In this document: positions 27,406 to 35,681 of the stretch, in pieces
Numbering within the stretch: the first letter of the stretch is position 1
How the letters are laid out: every line of letters begins with the position of its first letter
Virus record (IMG/VR): IMGVR_UViG_3300008459_011050
Location: 114,053-178,052 of that record
Source of the DNA: a virus
Reading direction: 5' to 3' (one strand)
Length of the DNA: 64,000 nucleotides
The notes under the pieces: generated by a model
What the model was told of the DNA's origin: nothing
Database searches by the model: none
What the model saw: only the letters and a program-made list of their open reading frames with translations
Program-made: the position numbers and the translations under genes

Positions 27406-27722
27406 TTGTCTTCAATTAATTTTTTTAGTTTCAAGTCTCTGATAAAACCTTTCTTTTCTTCTTTGGTCATTTCAGTAAACCTTTTATAATCCATATCAAT
27501 TCCCATAAATTGATAGAATATATCTATATATTCGATAATATCTGAATTCATAAAAACCCCATCACTCCAAGATATCGTATTATTCCCAGTAGTGAGGGTG
27601 GTTCCGCTAGTTACTGATGGATAAACATATCCTCCACTACCTGTAGTTGTCCCCCAATAATGTCCAATATTACTATTCAGTGAAACTGCGGGTAAGGTTG
27701 TTTTTAATTTTTTGATAGCCAC
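27402..27722 (-). CDS. Small unknown protein upstream of rpsU
   Basis: 106 residues if the GTG at 27722 is the start; no in-frame ATG lies upstream before a stop, and the only ATG nearby is out of frame. The N-terminal half is Gly/Ser/Thr-rich (GHYWGTTTGSGGYVYPSV) and beta-like, the C-terminal half helical and charged (EMTKEEKKGFIRDLKLKKL). No family recognised. It is coupled to rpsU by an ATGA overlap. Confidence 0.6.
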   Translation of the reverse strand: MAIKKLKTTLPAVSLNSNIGHYWGTTTGSGGYVYPSVTSGTTLTTGNNTISWSDGVFMNSDIIEYIDIFYQFMGIDMDYKRFTEMTKEEKKGFIRDLKLKKLIEDK

Positions 27723-27731
27723 ATAATTACA

Positions 27732-27983
27732 TTATTTTTTATCATGACAATACTCATGTTCACAAGATTTGTGTCTACATTTATATCCAGCCCAAATTGT
27801 TGGAACTAAACAACAAATGATGTGGTATTTGAATCCATAGAGTATCATGAGACCAAACCAACCCCAAGTCATCATTTTGAAATCAAACCAAAAATATTGA
27901 TTAAGAATGTATTCTAAAATTTCTGTCAGTATAAAACTGATTACAAATATCAGTATAAATTTTAGAATTATTTTTGATTTCAT
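27732..27983 (-). CDS. Small inner-membrane protein with Cys/His tail
   Basis: 83 residues with two hydrophobic segments at about 4-22 and 39-65. The C-terminal 20 residues form a Cys/His cluster (C69, H71, C74, H76, C79, H80) that could bind a metal. No family recognised. It precedes the orf106-rpsU-dnaJ operon by 9 bases on the same strand. A membrane role, such as host envelope modification, is possible but unsupported. Confidence 0.65.
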   Translation of the reverse strand: MKSKIILKFILIFVISFILTEILEYILNQYFWFDFKMMTWGWFGLMILYGFKYHIICCLVPTIWAGYKCRHKSCEHEYCHDKK

Positions 27984-28012
27984 AATCTTTATATCGAATA
28001 AAGGATTATAGT

Positions 28013-28570
28013 TTAAATCTTATCAATACAAGCCTTAACAGCCTCTGGTGTTAATCCCATAATCCCATACTCAGAATGAAATGCACCTTCCTCAATTAAC
28101 ATCATAAAATCTTGACTAGACCATTCATCAGTAACACCGCTATCAGTAAAAGTTATCTTATACCTGTCCTCTAACTCATAATCAAACCCACGACGCAGAT
28201 GTGTAAATTGTTGGAAAACATGAGTATATTTATATTCAATACTTATGGGTATCTGATCTATCTCTAACTCGTCAATCTCTGGACCTTCTCCTAAATCATC
28301 CATCTTAGAAACCCAAAAGGTAGGAAAATCACAATGCCAAATTTTTCCCTTTCTATTAATTTGGTTGATAAAATTATTTATATTGATCAAATTATCCTCC
28401 GAAAACTTATTGTAATCCTTGAAGTTTATATCTTTTATTTCAACAAAAATGTCGTGTTCATTTTTATATTCTTCGATTGTATCGAAGATTTTATCCATCC
28501 TTATTTGTAATAATCTATCATACTCCTGTGATGAAGAGTACTCATTGATAGTAGTATAAATTCTTTTCAT
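28013..28570 (-). CDS. Unknown protein
   Basis: 185 residues, acidic, no family recognised. Contains ISIEYKYTHVFQQFTHLRRGF and a C-terminal FMMLIEEGAFHSEYGIMGL segment. The N-terminus MKRIYTTINEYSSSQEYD has the short Lys-then-aromatic pattern shared by several unknown proteins in this window. It has its own class II element and follows the endolysin gene by 19 bases. Confidence 0.65.
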   Translation of the reverse strand: MKRIYTTINEYSSSQEYDRLLQIRMDKIFDTIEEYKNEHDIFVEIKDINFKDYNKFSEDNLININNFINQINRKGKIWHCDFPTFWVSKMDDLGEGPEIDELEIDQIPISIEYKYTHVFQQFTHLRRGFDYELEDRYKITFTDSGVTDEWSSQDFMMLIEEGAFHSEYGIMGLTPEAVKACIDKI

Positions 28571-28574
28571 TCGT

Positions 28575-28586
28575 GATATATATTAA
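28575..28586 (-). promoter_or_regulatory. Class II promoter-like element
   Basis: Minus strand TTAATATATATC, 4 bases before the ATG at 28570. A very short leader is implied whichever base starts the transcript. Confidence 0.45.
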
Positions 28587-28589
28587 TAA

Positions 28590-29045
28590 TTAACTGAAAT
28601 ATAAATCAGCCTCAGCATTTCTTCTTGTTACCAAACCCTTTAACACTCTACCACCGGCTTTAGTCCATTTACAAAATTCATTTCTTATGGTTGGATCGTT
28701 CGGATTAGCGTTAACCTTTTTCAATAAGGTAGAATTTTTTAGATTATATGGTCCTAAGTTGAAAGCAAATGATACCAAAGCATCAAATTGATTTTGATTG
28801 ATATCATCACGACAATAAGTATCAACGTGCTTCTCAAATGTTTTCAATGTGTGTAGAAGTAGTTCTGTAGCTCTCTCTTCTGTTATAGGTTTATCTATCA
28901 TCTGAACTTTTTTACCATCCTCATAAAAAGTGTTTCCATATCCTATTGTGGGGACTGCAGCAGGGCATAAGTATGGTTTTAATTTTAGACCTTCAAATCG
29001 TTTGATTAGATCAAGACCCTTCTGGCTTACTTTTGTGATTTTCAT
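28590..29045 (-). CDS. Endolysin, T4-type lysozyme (GH24 muramidase)
   Basis: 151 residues. The catalytic glutamate is Glu18 in IKRFEGLKLKPY. The family triad E-8-D/C-5-T is seen as Glu18, Cys27 and Thr33 (YLCPAAVPTIGYG), the Cys version known from some SAR-type endolysins. The remaining fold motifs are present (NQNQFDALVSFAFNLG, GLVTRRNAEADLY). There is no N-terminal signal or anchor, so a holin is needed for release; none is evident nearby, although small membrane proteins at 27732 and 53674 exist. It cleaves peptidoglycan at lysis. It is divergent from the gene at 29090, sharing a 44-base gap with a class II element. Confidence 0.95.
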   Translation of the reverse strand: MKITKVSQKGLDLIKRFEGLKLKPYLCPAAVPTIGYGNTFYEDGKKVQMIDKPITEERATELLLHTLKTFEKHVDTYCRDDINQNQFDALVSFAFNLGPYNLKNSTLLKKVNANPNDPTIRNEFCKWTKAGGRVLKGLVTRRNAEADLYFS

Positions 29046-29074
29046 AGTATCAATTATTTTATAAGTATTTATTA

Positions 29075-29085
29075 TTAATATATAT
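29075..29085. promoter_or_regulatory. Class II element between divergent genes
   Basis: TTAATATATAT lies 4 bases before the ATG at 29090 and 29 bases before the endolysin ATG on the other strand. It could drive either or both. Confidence 0.45.
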
Positions 29086-29089
29086 CATT

Positions 29090-29629
29090 ATGAAAAAGTT
29101 AATGACTTTCGAACTGTATAAATCAACTTATATGTCAGCAGCCAGTGAGTTGGAGAAGGGACATAAAAAAAGAGCTGAGCAACTCAGACAACATGCCGCT
29201 GAAAAAGGTATAAGCGCATTTATGGGCAAAGAAGGATTTGATAGAATATATCACCACCCATTTGTTTTTGAAAACTATGGAGGTCTTGAAAACATGGAAA
29301 GGGCAAAGGGTAAGTTTTTTATTACAGATTTCAGATATCTTGGTACTGGTAGTTATCAAAGAGGTTATAATGGCGTTAATGTTATTATGAAATCTGACTA
29401 CGGTAATACAATTACACTTGAACTTGTTGTTGGTCCAAATAATTTTGTAAGATTGGATTTAGAATTTGAAGGTGGATATACAAATAGAAATTTCCTTTTC
29501 AATAATAGAAAAGATGCAATTGAATTTAGAAAGTTTGTATTGGAAATTGTAGAAGATGAAATTACAAATGGTGAATTGTATTTCAATTTGGATACATTAC
29601 CAATTAACAAACTTTACACAACAGAGTAA
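29090..29629 (+). CDS. Unknown protein with capsid-targeting-like N-terminus
   Basis: 179 residues, no family recognised. The N-terminus MKKLMTFELYKSTYMSAASELEKG resembles short N-terminal targeting peptides of internal head proteins in T4-like phages (Lys, then Phe-Glu, then helix); several unknown genes here share it. Residues 20-45 are a charged helix, and the rest beta-rich (LELVVGPNNFVRLDLEFEGG). Its 3' end overlaps the gp46-like gene on the other strand by 16 bases. Confidence 0.65.
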   Translation: MKKLMTFELYKSTYMSAASELEKGHKKRAEQLRQHAAEKGISAFMGKEGFDRIYHHPFVFENYGGLENMERAKGKFFITDFRYLGTGSYQRGYNGVNVIMKSDYGNTITLELVVGPNNFVRLDLEFEGGYTNRNFLFNNRKDAIEFRKFVLEIVEDEITNGELYFNLDTLPINKLYTTE

Positions 29630-31359
29630 TGTCCAACTCGGACCGATTTAGTGTCGACACTATCGTCCATCGATACTTCATTAATACTTGTAAATACATC
29701 CTTATTGATCGATAATATCCTATCAAAGATTTCTTGATTTAATATTGCGTGGTGTACTACAAAAATGTTAATCTTATAATCATTTGCGAATGATTTCAAA
29801 AGATTTAGAATTGATTCACAGGATTCGATGTCCATACTTGAAAATACTTCATCCAAAAAAAGAATGTTGATGTGTTTTTTTGTTCTTATGAGTTTCAGAT
29901 AAGCAATTAGTATACATAGATTGACTTTTTTAGTTTCACCAGTACTCAAACTATCGTGGTCAATTGTGTTACCAAATTGTTTAATTTCAGCAGTGAATGT
30001 TTCATCCAACTTAACTTGAAATGGTAATAACATCTTTTTGATATTCTCTTGAATGAAGTGGTTTATTGGTTTAATTATACCAGCAATGATTGATTTCTTC
30101 ACACCATCCTCACCGAATATTTTGGATAACTCCTTATAATACAATTCCTTTTCTTTACAAACAGTTTGGTTGTCAACGCTTGATGATTTCTTTTCTTCTA
30201 ACTCTGATATAGCTTGTTCAAACTCTTGAATGTTTACATTTGATTTACCAGTATCATTATCTTTCTGTTGTTGTAACTTGTCTATTTGTGATTTGTAATT
30301 TCTAAGAAGATACGTAATATCATCAAAAGATTTTTTAGTTTTATCAGATATTGTTTGAAGTTTTGACTGTTTTTCTCTTATCGACTTGATATTTGTTTCC
30401 AAAACCAATTTGATATCATCCAGAGACTTCTTTTTATCAATCAATGATTGTTTCAGACCAATAAAATGGTCATTAAGAAAATCAGTTCCACAAGTTGGAC
30501 ATTTACCGGATTCGTATAAATCAATGTCCTTCTGAGCTGATTTGATATCATGTCCAATTTTAATATATTGTTCTTTCTCCGTTTCAAGTTCTGATTTGAG
30601 TTCATCATCTTTTTGTTTAATCTTATCGACTTTTTCTTTTAACTGTTGATACTCACCTTTTCTTGATTCCATATCATTTTTGATTTCATCAATTTCGGAT
30701 TGTATATTTAACTTTTCCTTTTCGATGGCTTTTTCAATAGATTGTTTTATTCTTTCTATTGAAGAATTGAGTGTTGATATTTCTGAATCAAATTTAGCAT
30801 TTTGTAATTTATTTGTTTTAACCAAATCCTTCAAAATGCCATTCAATAAGTTGATGACTTCAAGATTGAATAACTTATCAAGTAAAAGTTGTTTTTCTTC
30901 ATTTGATAGACTAATAAAATTTTTGAAATCATTGATTGACATTGATATGAATGATTTGAATGTCTCAATATCCATACCAATATAGTTTTCGATCTTTTCA
31001 TCTATATTAGCTTTTCCAGCTCTATCATTTTCCAAACCATTTTCAATCAATTTCAAAACACTTGGACCAATACCTCTGATTACTTCTACTTCAGTACCAT
31101 TAGATAAAAATTTAATTCTATTTTGAAGTTCACCATTAATTCTATTTGGTAGGGTTCCAAGTGTAGCCCACTTTTTCTTTTTCATAGATTTGACCTTTCC
31201 ATAGAGAACATATTCAAAACTTTCAATGAAACTACTTTTACCGTTACCATTCGATCCAGTCAAAAGAATTAACTCTCCTTTATCAGAGTTTAGTTTTAAC
31301 GTTTGTTCGTTGTTTCCAAAACTTTTAAATCCACGGATCCCAATTTCTGATATTATCAT
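29614..31359 (-). CDS. gp46/Rad50/SbcC-like recombination endonuclease ATPase subunit
   Basis: 581 residues from ATG at 31359; the frame extends to a TTG at 31374 but the ATG starts exactly at the conserved core (MIISEIGIRGFKSFG). Walker A GSNGNGKSS lies at about 35-43, long coiled coils flank a zinc hook CPTC near 288, then the ABC signature SLSTGETKKVN and Walker B ILFLDEVFSSMD. This is the SMC-like ATPase that, with a gp47/Mre11 nuclease, resects DNA ends for recombination-dependent replication. The size matches T4 gp46 (560). No gp47 lies next to it; the metallophosphoesterase at 35717 is of a different type. Confidence 0.92.
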   Translation of the reverse strand: MIISEIGIRGFKSFGNNEQTLKLNSDKGELILLTGSNGNGKSSFIESFEYVLYGKVKSMKKKKWATLGTLPNRINGELQNRIKFLSNGTEVEVIRGIGPSVLKLIENGLENDRAGKANIDEKIENYIGMDIETFKSFISMSINDFKNFISLSNEEKQLLLDKLFNLEVINLLNGILKDLVKTNKLQNAKFDSEISTLNSSIERIKQSIEKAIEKEKLNIQSEIDEIKNDMESRKGEYQQLKEKVDKIKQKDDELKSELETEKEQYIKIGHDIKSAQKDIDLYESGKCPTCGTDFLNDHFIGLKQSLIDKKKSLDDIKLVLETNIKSIREKQSKLQTISDKTKKSFDDITYLLRNYKSQIDKLQQQKDNDTGKSNVNIQEFEQAISELEEKKSSSVDNQTVCKEKELYYKELSKIFGEDGVKKSIIAGIIKPINHFIQENIKKMLLPFQVKLDETFTAEIKQFGNTIDHDSLSTGETKKVNLCILIAYLKLIRTKKHINILFLDEVFSSMDIESCESILNLLKSFANDYKINIFVVHHAILNQEIFDRILSINKDVFTSINEVSMDDSVDTKSVRVGHYSVV

Positions 31360-31407
31360 ATTAAGTATACTCAAAATTAATCAAATGTTTGGGGGGATAA
31401 GTCTAAT

Positions 31408-31418
31408 TGATATATAAG
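31408..31418 (+). promoter_or_regulatory. Class II promoter-like element of the RuvC-like gene
   Basis: TGATATATAAG lies 17 bases before the GTG start at 31436. Confidence 0.4.
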
Positions 31419-31435
31419 AAAATCCTTAAAATTTT

Positions 31436-32125
31436 GTGAATTTCGTTGGTTTAGACCCTTCTCTGATTTCTACTGGTTTAGTTGTTAATGGTAAGTTATT
31501 TAACTATTGTAGAGAAAAAGATGCTATGAATAAAAGTGGATATAGTAAGTGGTTCAAATATTGTGAAGATAAAGTTACGTTTAGATTTATTGATTATAGA
31601 CAAACAGAAAGTTACTCAGAAGGTGAATTAATCAAATTGAAAGACTATGATAAAATCACCGACCAGATTATCAAAGATATAGAGGAGAACATTGATAAAT
31701 CAAAACCCACCAAGGTTGGTATTGAAGGATATTCATATTCTTCCGATGCGGGTGCTATTATTGACTTAGTAACTTTTTCTACCCTATTGAGAAAAAAACT
31801 TTATGATTACATTTCCAAAGATATTACTGTCTTCTCTCCATCAACTCTGAAACTTGAGTCTTGTAAATTGACTTATCCACCAATTAATGAGGGTAAGAAA
31901 AAAGAAAAATGGGTTTACAAAAATGCATATGGTATTAGTGGTGGTAACTTGACTAAACACGGTATGTTTATGTGTATAGTCGATAATAATGAAATCAAAG
32001 ATGATTGGTTGAACTTGTGTAGAACATTAAAAGATGATATAATGAATGCTAGTAAAGTCCCCAAGCCTTTTGAAGATCTTAACGATTCATTTTTATTGTA
32101 CCATATTTTAAAGAAAAATTTGTAA
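31436..32125 (+). CDS. RuvC/RNase H-fold nuclease-like protein, possible Holliday-junction resolvase
   Basis: 229 residues from a GTG start. The first ATG in frame is about 30 codons later and would delete the first motif, so GTG is chosen. FVGLDPSLISTGL at residues 3-15 carries the first acidic residue of an RNase H-like core; VGIEGYSYSSDAG near 100 gives the Glu; DLNDSFLLYHIL near the C-terminus gives a late Asp. That order fits RuvC-like resolvases, also proposed for large phages lacking endonuclease VII. The proximity of gp46-like and UvsX genes supports a role in recombination or packaging-related junction cleavage. The resolvase activity itself is inferred. Confidence 0.7.
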   Translation: MNFVGLDPSLISTGLVVNGKLFNYCREKDAMNKSGYSKWFKYCEDKVTFRFIDYRQTESYSEGELIKLKDYDKITDQIIKDIEENIDKSKPTKVGIEGYSYSSDAGAIIDLVTFSTLLRKKLYDYISKDITVFSPSTLKLESCKLTYPPINEGKKKEKWVYKNAYGISGGNLTKHGMFMCIVDNNEIKDDWLNLCRTLKDDIMNASKVPKPFEDLNDSFLLYHILKKNL

Positions 32126-32150
32126 AGTCACCTAAACTTTCATATCTTTG
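32119..32150 (+). promoter_or_regulatory. Class I host-type promoter, leaderless configuration
   Basis: TTTG, 20 bases, TATCTTTG, then TATT and ATG at 32155. Four bases separate the -7 element from the start codon, placing the expected transcription start at or next to the A of ATG. Confidence 0.8.
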
Positions 32151-32154
32151 TATT

Positions 32155-32559
32155 ATGAAAGTAGGACAGATATCACACAACGTAGCCCCCGATTATATTC
32201 TTGGTGGAAAGGCTTTTGTAACCTTTCAAAACTCACAGACTGGTAATCGTTTCACCTACAAAGTGGTAAAACACAAAGTTGACGATATTTATTTTGTTCA
32301 CGTATTGACTAACCCAGATGTGTATATGTTTTTGGGTACCATTATCAATTATGGTTTCAGGCACTCTAAAAAATCAAAAATTGATCGTGATGCTAGGTCG
32401 GTTATAGTTTTTGATTATGTATTCCACCATTTAGGTATGGGAACACTCAACACATCTATTGAAATTTTTCACGATGGTCGGTGTGGAAAGTGTGGTCGTC
32501 AGCTAACAGATCCAATTTCAGTAGAAACCGGCCTTGGACCTTATTGTAGAAAAAAATAA
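32155..32559 (+). CDS. DUF6011-like zinc-ribbon protein
   Basis: 134 residues. The C-terminal 30 residues (GRCGKCGRQLTDPISVETGLGPYC) match the DUF6011 motif, with Cys pairs likely binding zinc. The N-terminal 100 residues are beta-rich (VTFQNSQTGNRFTYKVVKHK). The function of the family is not established; members are common in phages and may bind nucleic acid. It carries a host-type promoter predicted to give a leaderless mRNA, so it is probably expressed early. The peptidase gene at 32561 starts one base after its stop. Confidence 0.8.
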   Translation: MKVGQISHNVAPDYILGGKAFVTFQNSQTGNRFTYKVVKHKVDDIYFVHVLTNPDVYMFLGTIINYGFRHSKKSKIDRDARSVIVFDYVFHHLGMGTLNTSIEIFHDGRCGKCGRQLTDPISVETGLGPYCRKK

Positions 32560-32560
32560 T

Positions 32561-33325
32561 ATGTATAATAAAATTTATGATTTTTGTAAAGTAAGAAATT
32601 ACGGCAACATTTATAAAAATGATACTAACCAACCTCCACCCAGAGTTGAGTTTCTTTTGAATCTTCTCGAAGAAGAGGGTGTTGATTATGAACTTGACAG
32701 ATTTGATTCAAACAATGGGTGGTCTGGTAAAGATTGTATTGGATATAATATCATTTTAAAGGGCAATTCCTCAAAAATGGTGGTTGCTCATCATGATGTA
32801 AATAATCATAAAATTGACAATGCGAATGATAACTCAGCATCTGTCATAAACGCCATAATGGTAAAGAAACTAAAACCACAAATCAATGTAGTTTTACTTG
32901 ATGGTGAGGAAGTTGGTGGCATTGGATCGAAAAGAGTTTCTGAACAAATAAATAGGGGACAGTTTGGACAGATAGATTGGGTTCTAAACTTGGAACTCAC
33001 AGGCCGTGGGGGAAAGTATTTCTTTATTGGGGATTACCCAGGTAAACTCACAGACCATATCAAATCAATCTTTGATTGTCCTGTCTATCAAACACCATAT
33101 AATGATTCAGTAACATTTAGAGTTCATGGTATTGATTCTGTTGTTATCAATCCCATCCCTCCATTGAATGAGGGTAGAACATCGACTGTGAAATGGGACG
33201 AGAATACATATCTAGATAATAGTATGTTGAGAAACTGTCATTCTGAAAGAGATTCTATTGACACAATTGATGTAGATGATATGAAGGAATTCGTTGAGGG
33301 GGTTGTACTCAGGATATTAGAATAA
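32561..33325 (+). CDS. M28-like zinc aminopeptidase-family protein
   Basis: 254 residues from ATG at 32561; an upstream TTG in frame would overlap the preceding gene. Co-catalytic zinc-site motifs are in order: VAHHDVN near 75-81, DNANDNSAS near 86-94, DGEEVGGIGS near 114-123 with the catalytic Glu, LELTGRGG near 150, and a late His in NCHSERDS near 232. This order matches M28/M42-type aminopeptidases and deacylases. It could recycle peptides or trim a modified amino group; the substrate is unknown. It shares the host-type promoter at 32119. Its end overlaps the lipoprotein gene on the other strand by 9 bases. Confidence 0.8.
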   Translation: MYNKIYDFCKVRNYGNIYKNDTNQPPPRVEFLLNLLEEEGVDYELDRFDSNNGWSGKDCIGYNIILKGNSSKMVVAHHDVNNHKIDNANDNSASVINAIMVKKLKPQINVVLLDGEEVGGIGSKRVSEQINRGQFGQIDWVLNLELTGRGGKYFFIGDYPGKLTDHIKSIFDCPVYQTPYNDSVTFRVHGIDSVVINPIPPLNEGRTSTVKWDENTYLDNSMLRNCHSERDSIDTIDVDDMKEFVEGVVLRILE

Positions 33326-33580
33326 CTTCTGTTCAAAACAATCAGTGTCTTTCCAGTAATTCCAAATAGTATCACCAATAGTATCTGTGATTATTATTGG
33401 TGATGGATTATCAATTATAGGATTTTCTCCACAAGAGACAATTTTGATCTTACTTTTCAAAGGATATCCGGGTATATCCTTATTAGTTGTTATCTCTATC
33501 TTTTGATAACAATCATAACATTTTTCCTTTTTACAGGCAATACATACCCACAAAACAAATAACACCATAAGAACCCTCAT
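33317..33580 (-). CDS. Small lipoprotein
   Basis: 87 residues. Residues 1-15 are hydrophobic and end in a lipobox-like CIA before Cys16, followed by KKEK, the typical start of Bacteroidota lipoproteins. The mature part holds further Cys (CYDCYQK, VSCGEN, TDCFEQK) that may form disulfides outside the cytoplasm. A phage lipoprotein of this size could block superinfection, as T5 Llp does; that is analogy only. The start codon lies in a 10-bp hairpin and a class II element is just upstream. Confidence 0.75.
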   Translation of the reverse strand: MRVLMVLFVLWVCIACKKEKCYDCYQKIEITTNKDIPGYPLKSKIKIVSCGENPIIDNPSPIIITDTIGDTIWNYWKDTDCFEQKLF

Positions 33581-33588
33581 GGTGTTAT
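33559..33588. repeat. Inverted repeat enclosing the lipoprotein start codon
   Basis: ATAACACCAT and ATGGTGTTAT form a 10-bp perfect stem with a 10-base loop. On the minus strand the initiating ATG is at the end of the first arm and a second in-frame ATG (Met5) lies in the other arm. It could regulate translation, or act as a plus-strand terminator because a T-rich stretch follows. Confidence 0.55.
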
Positions 33589-33594
33589 ATATTT
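33585..33594 (-). promoter_or_regulatory. Class II promoter-like element of the lipoprotein gene
   Basis: Minus strand AAATATATAA, 4 bases before the ATG at 33580; it overlaps the hairpin. Confidence 0.4.
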
Positions 33595-33987
33595 TTATTT
33601 ATTTTGAAATTTTATCACATTATCTAAATAACCTTGGATATTCATTTTGCCAACAGGATTTTGTGAATGGACTACATAGTCAGGTAATTTTTTATTATTA
33701 TCGATACAAAAATTACCCAACCATTTAGCACAATCATATCCAGTTTTTTCCATTGGGATAGCATCTAGAATCCTAGAGAAGTCCATAATATAATGTTCAT
33801 CAGCTAAGTCGTGATCGAATGAAATGAAATCTGGTAATCCATTTTCAGAAATCCAATTAATAAACTCATTATAAGTCCTTACGATAATCCAATCGTTTTC
33901 CCAATAAAATTTATTTAAGTGTGAGGGGACCAGACCATTCGCACAATCTTTTGGATTTCTTATATCGTCCAAGAATAACTTTTTCAT
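33595..33987 (-). CDS. cREC-type receiver-like domain protein (cyclic-phosphate processing receiver)
   Basis: 130 residues. The pattern LFLDDIRNP at the start, DFISFDHDLAD in the middle, GYDCAKWL and VVHSQNPVGKMNIQGYL at the end is that of the cREC receiver-like family, which is predicted to work with RNA-end-processing enzymes. It is usually a stand-alone phage or plasmid protein of about this length. A host-type promoter lies immediately upstream with 4 bases to the ATG, overlapping the end of uvsX. A ligase and a metallophosphoesterase under the same promoter class suggest an RNA-repair context; that link is inferred. Confidence 0.8.
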   Translation of the reverse strand: MKKLFLDDIRNPKDCANGLVPSHLNKFYWENDWIIVRTYNEFINWISENGLPDFISFDHDLADEHYIMDFSRILDAIPMEKTGYDCAKWLGNFCIDNNKKLPDYVVHSQNPVGKMNIQGYLDNVIKFQNK

Positions 33988-33991
33988 TCTA

Positions 33992-34023
33992 CAAAGATAA
34001 TTAAAAATTATTAATTAAACAAA
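33992..34023 (-). promoter_or_regulatory. Class I host-type promoter, leaderless configuration, overlapping the uvsX 3' end
   Basis: Minus strand TTTG, 20 bases, TATCTTTG, then TAGA and ATG at 33987. The -33 element lies inside the last codons of uvsX. Confidence 0.8.
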
Positions 34024-35234
34024 TCATCTGCTGATAGATCTTCTCTGAATTCATCATCAGAATTACCCATCAGATCATTGAGGTCCTTTTCAACTTCTTC
34101 AATTTCATCTAAAGATTTATATCTGAAGTAATCATTGACTATTGGTTCCATCTTCTTAAGAACCTCAGGTGTGAATACTTCCGGTGTGAATAGATTTTTC
34201 GTTGTTACGGATTTATCTAAGTGACTGATGTACCAACGAATACCGCCGGGATTAAAAGTCATTTCACCAGTTTTTTTATCTACTTCAACCTTACCTTGTG
34301 CGATGCCGATTTGGTTGAAATATTCTGGTCTACAAAAAGCATCAAGACCTGTGTATGGATTCATACCATGATTGAATGAAATATCAAATCTGATTTTCTT
34401 TGGTTTAGCGAGACGATTTTTTGCGGTTTTAAATAGTACTGTAATACCTGACTGTCCTAGATCCATATCATCTTCTTCACCAGTTTTTAGTTTTGACTTT
34501 GACATCATACCAATTACTGAAGCAGAGTAAACAAGGGATCTACCACCTTTGAGTACCTCTTGTGGAAACATATCTTGTGTCAGATAGGTATGATTACAAA
34601 CAATCATAGGGATATCCAAAAATCCAAGGTCAGTATTGATTGAACGGAATAGTGAACCAATAGCTTTAGCTTTAGTCATATCTTGTTTGATATCGCCTTT
34701 TAACAAATCAGCTTTTTCTTTATTAGAAGCCATCTGTCCAATTGAATCCAAAACAATCATAAGTGGTTGGATTTCATTCCCTTTGAGTTTCTCTTCTTTT
34801 AGAGAATCAAGTAATTGTGTAAGTGTGATATTTATATCTTCTACTTTATTTGATCTCACTAGAATGAATTTCTGTGGGTCTGAATCAATTCCATATTTTG
34901 AAATCTCATCCAATTCAACTGAATACTCAGTATCAATGTAAACAACACCATAACCTTCTTTTTGAGCATTTTTAGCTACAGAGTAAGCCAAAAATGATTT
35001 ACCAGTTCCGGATTCACCTGCAAAACACGTAATTCGGTTTGTTTGTACTCCACCTCCTAAAAGTCTTGAGGAAAGTGCTGCATCAAGTAGATACACACCT
35101 GTTGAAATGAATTTTTTTTCTTTCACTTTATCATCGATGATGATGGGCACAGTCTTAGCAATACTAGACATAAGTGCACCTACTTTACTGAATTCAAACT
35201 TTTTAGAGCCATTATCTTTCTTTTCTTTTGCCAT
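34011..35234 (-). CDS. uvsX: UvsX/RecA-like recombinase
   Basis: 407 residues, near T4 UvsX (391). Walker A GESGTGKS is at residues 73-80, Walker B-like PLMIVLDSIGQM near 156-167, and the core continues as VCNHTYLTQDMF and GGRSLVYSASVIG. The C-terminus is acidic (DDEFREDLSADDLFN), as in UvsX/RecA, where it modulates DNA binding. It forms filaments on single-stranded DNA and drives strand exchange in recombination-dependent replication, together with the gp46-like ATPase. The upstream region holds GATATAAATA, a variant of the class II element. Confidence 0.93.
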   Translation of the reverse strand: MAKEKKDNGSKKFEFSKVGALMSSIAKTVPIIIDDKVKEKKFISTGVYLLDAALSSRLLGGGVQTNRITCFAGESGTGKSFLAYSVAKNAQKEGYGVVYIDTEYSVELDEISKYGIDSDPQKFILVRSNKVEDINITLTQLLDSLKEEKLKGNEIQPLMIVLDSIGQMASNKEKADLLKGDIKQDMTKAKAIGSLFRSINTDLGFLDIPMIVCNHTYLTQDMFPQEVLKGGRSLVYSASVIGMMSKSKLKTGEEDDMDLGQSGITVLFKTAKNRLAKPKKIRFDISFNHGMNPYTGLDAFCRPEYFNQIGIAQGKVEVDKKTGEMTFNPGGIRWYISHLDKSVTTKNLFTPEVFTPEVLKKMEPIVNDYFRYKSLDEIEEVEKDLNDLMGNSDDEFREDLSADDLFN

Positions 35235-35288
35235 ATAAATAAAAATTAATTTAATATTTATATCAAAATCAAAAGTAAAAGATTTAAA

Positions 35289-35663
35289 TTATTGACCGAT
35301 TCTAAATGAATTTGTTTGACTTGTTCCCCCTATTTTATTTGTTCTTGTAATACCATCGCCACCAGGTACTTTATAAGTCATGTAGTCTATTTCACCACCA
35401 ATCAATTCGGGATTTCTTTTGAAATATTTGATAGCTTTATTTCTTAATTCTTCACCATATGCGTCCATGTCATCCGAAGATAAGTCTTTTGGGAATTTTT
35501 GACCTATTTTTTTAGCCAAATCTTCATATCTACCTTTAGTGCATAAACCATCGACATAATCTTGGATTTTAAGATCTAGCACTGGATTGAAATCTGGTAT
35601 CACTTCCCCACCATCGTCCACACCAGTTTGGTGAAACATTTCAAATTTTTTAATAAATTTCAT
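35289..35663 (-). CDS. Unknown protein with capsid-targeting-like N-terminus
   Basis: 124 residues, no family recognised. Starts MKFIKKFEMFHQTG, the clearest example of the Lys/Phe-Glu N-terminal pattern shared by several unknown proteins in this window. The middle is helical and charged; the C-terminus is Gly/Thr-rich (GGDGITRTNKIGGTSQTN). A class II element lies 5 bases upstream of the ATG. Confidence 0.65.
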   Translation of the reverse strand: MKFIKKFEMFHQTGVDDGGEVIPDFNPVLDLKIQDYVDGLCTKGRYEDLAKKIGQKFPKDLSSDDMDAYGEELRNKAIKYFKRNPELIGGEIDYMTYKVPGGDGITRTNKIGGTSQTNSFRIGQ

Positions 35664-35668
35664 ATTAA

Positions 35669-35679
35669 TTATATATTAA
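35669..35679 (-). promoter_or_regulatory. Class II promoter-like element
   Basis: Minus strand TTAATATATAA, an exact match, 5 bases before the ATG at 35663. Confidence 0.5.
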
Positions 35680-35681
35680 AC

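Noticed and set aside
29647-29666. Palindrome AGTGTCGACACT at the end of the gp46-like gene as a terminator
   Set aside because: No T-run follows on either strand and the sequence is coding; probably chance.
31360-31374. TTG start for the gp46-like gene
   Set aside because: The ATG five codons later coincides with the family N-terminus.
32534-32560. TTG start for the M28-like gene
   Set aside because: It lies inside the DUF6011-like coding region; the ATG at 32561 follows its stop by one base and keeps the whole peptidase domain.
33369-33405. 10-bp inverted repeat ATCACCAATA/TATTGGTGAT in the lipoprotein gene
   Set aside because: No T-run and a long loop; probably coding coincidence, not a terminator.
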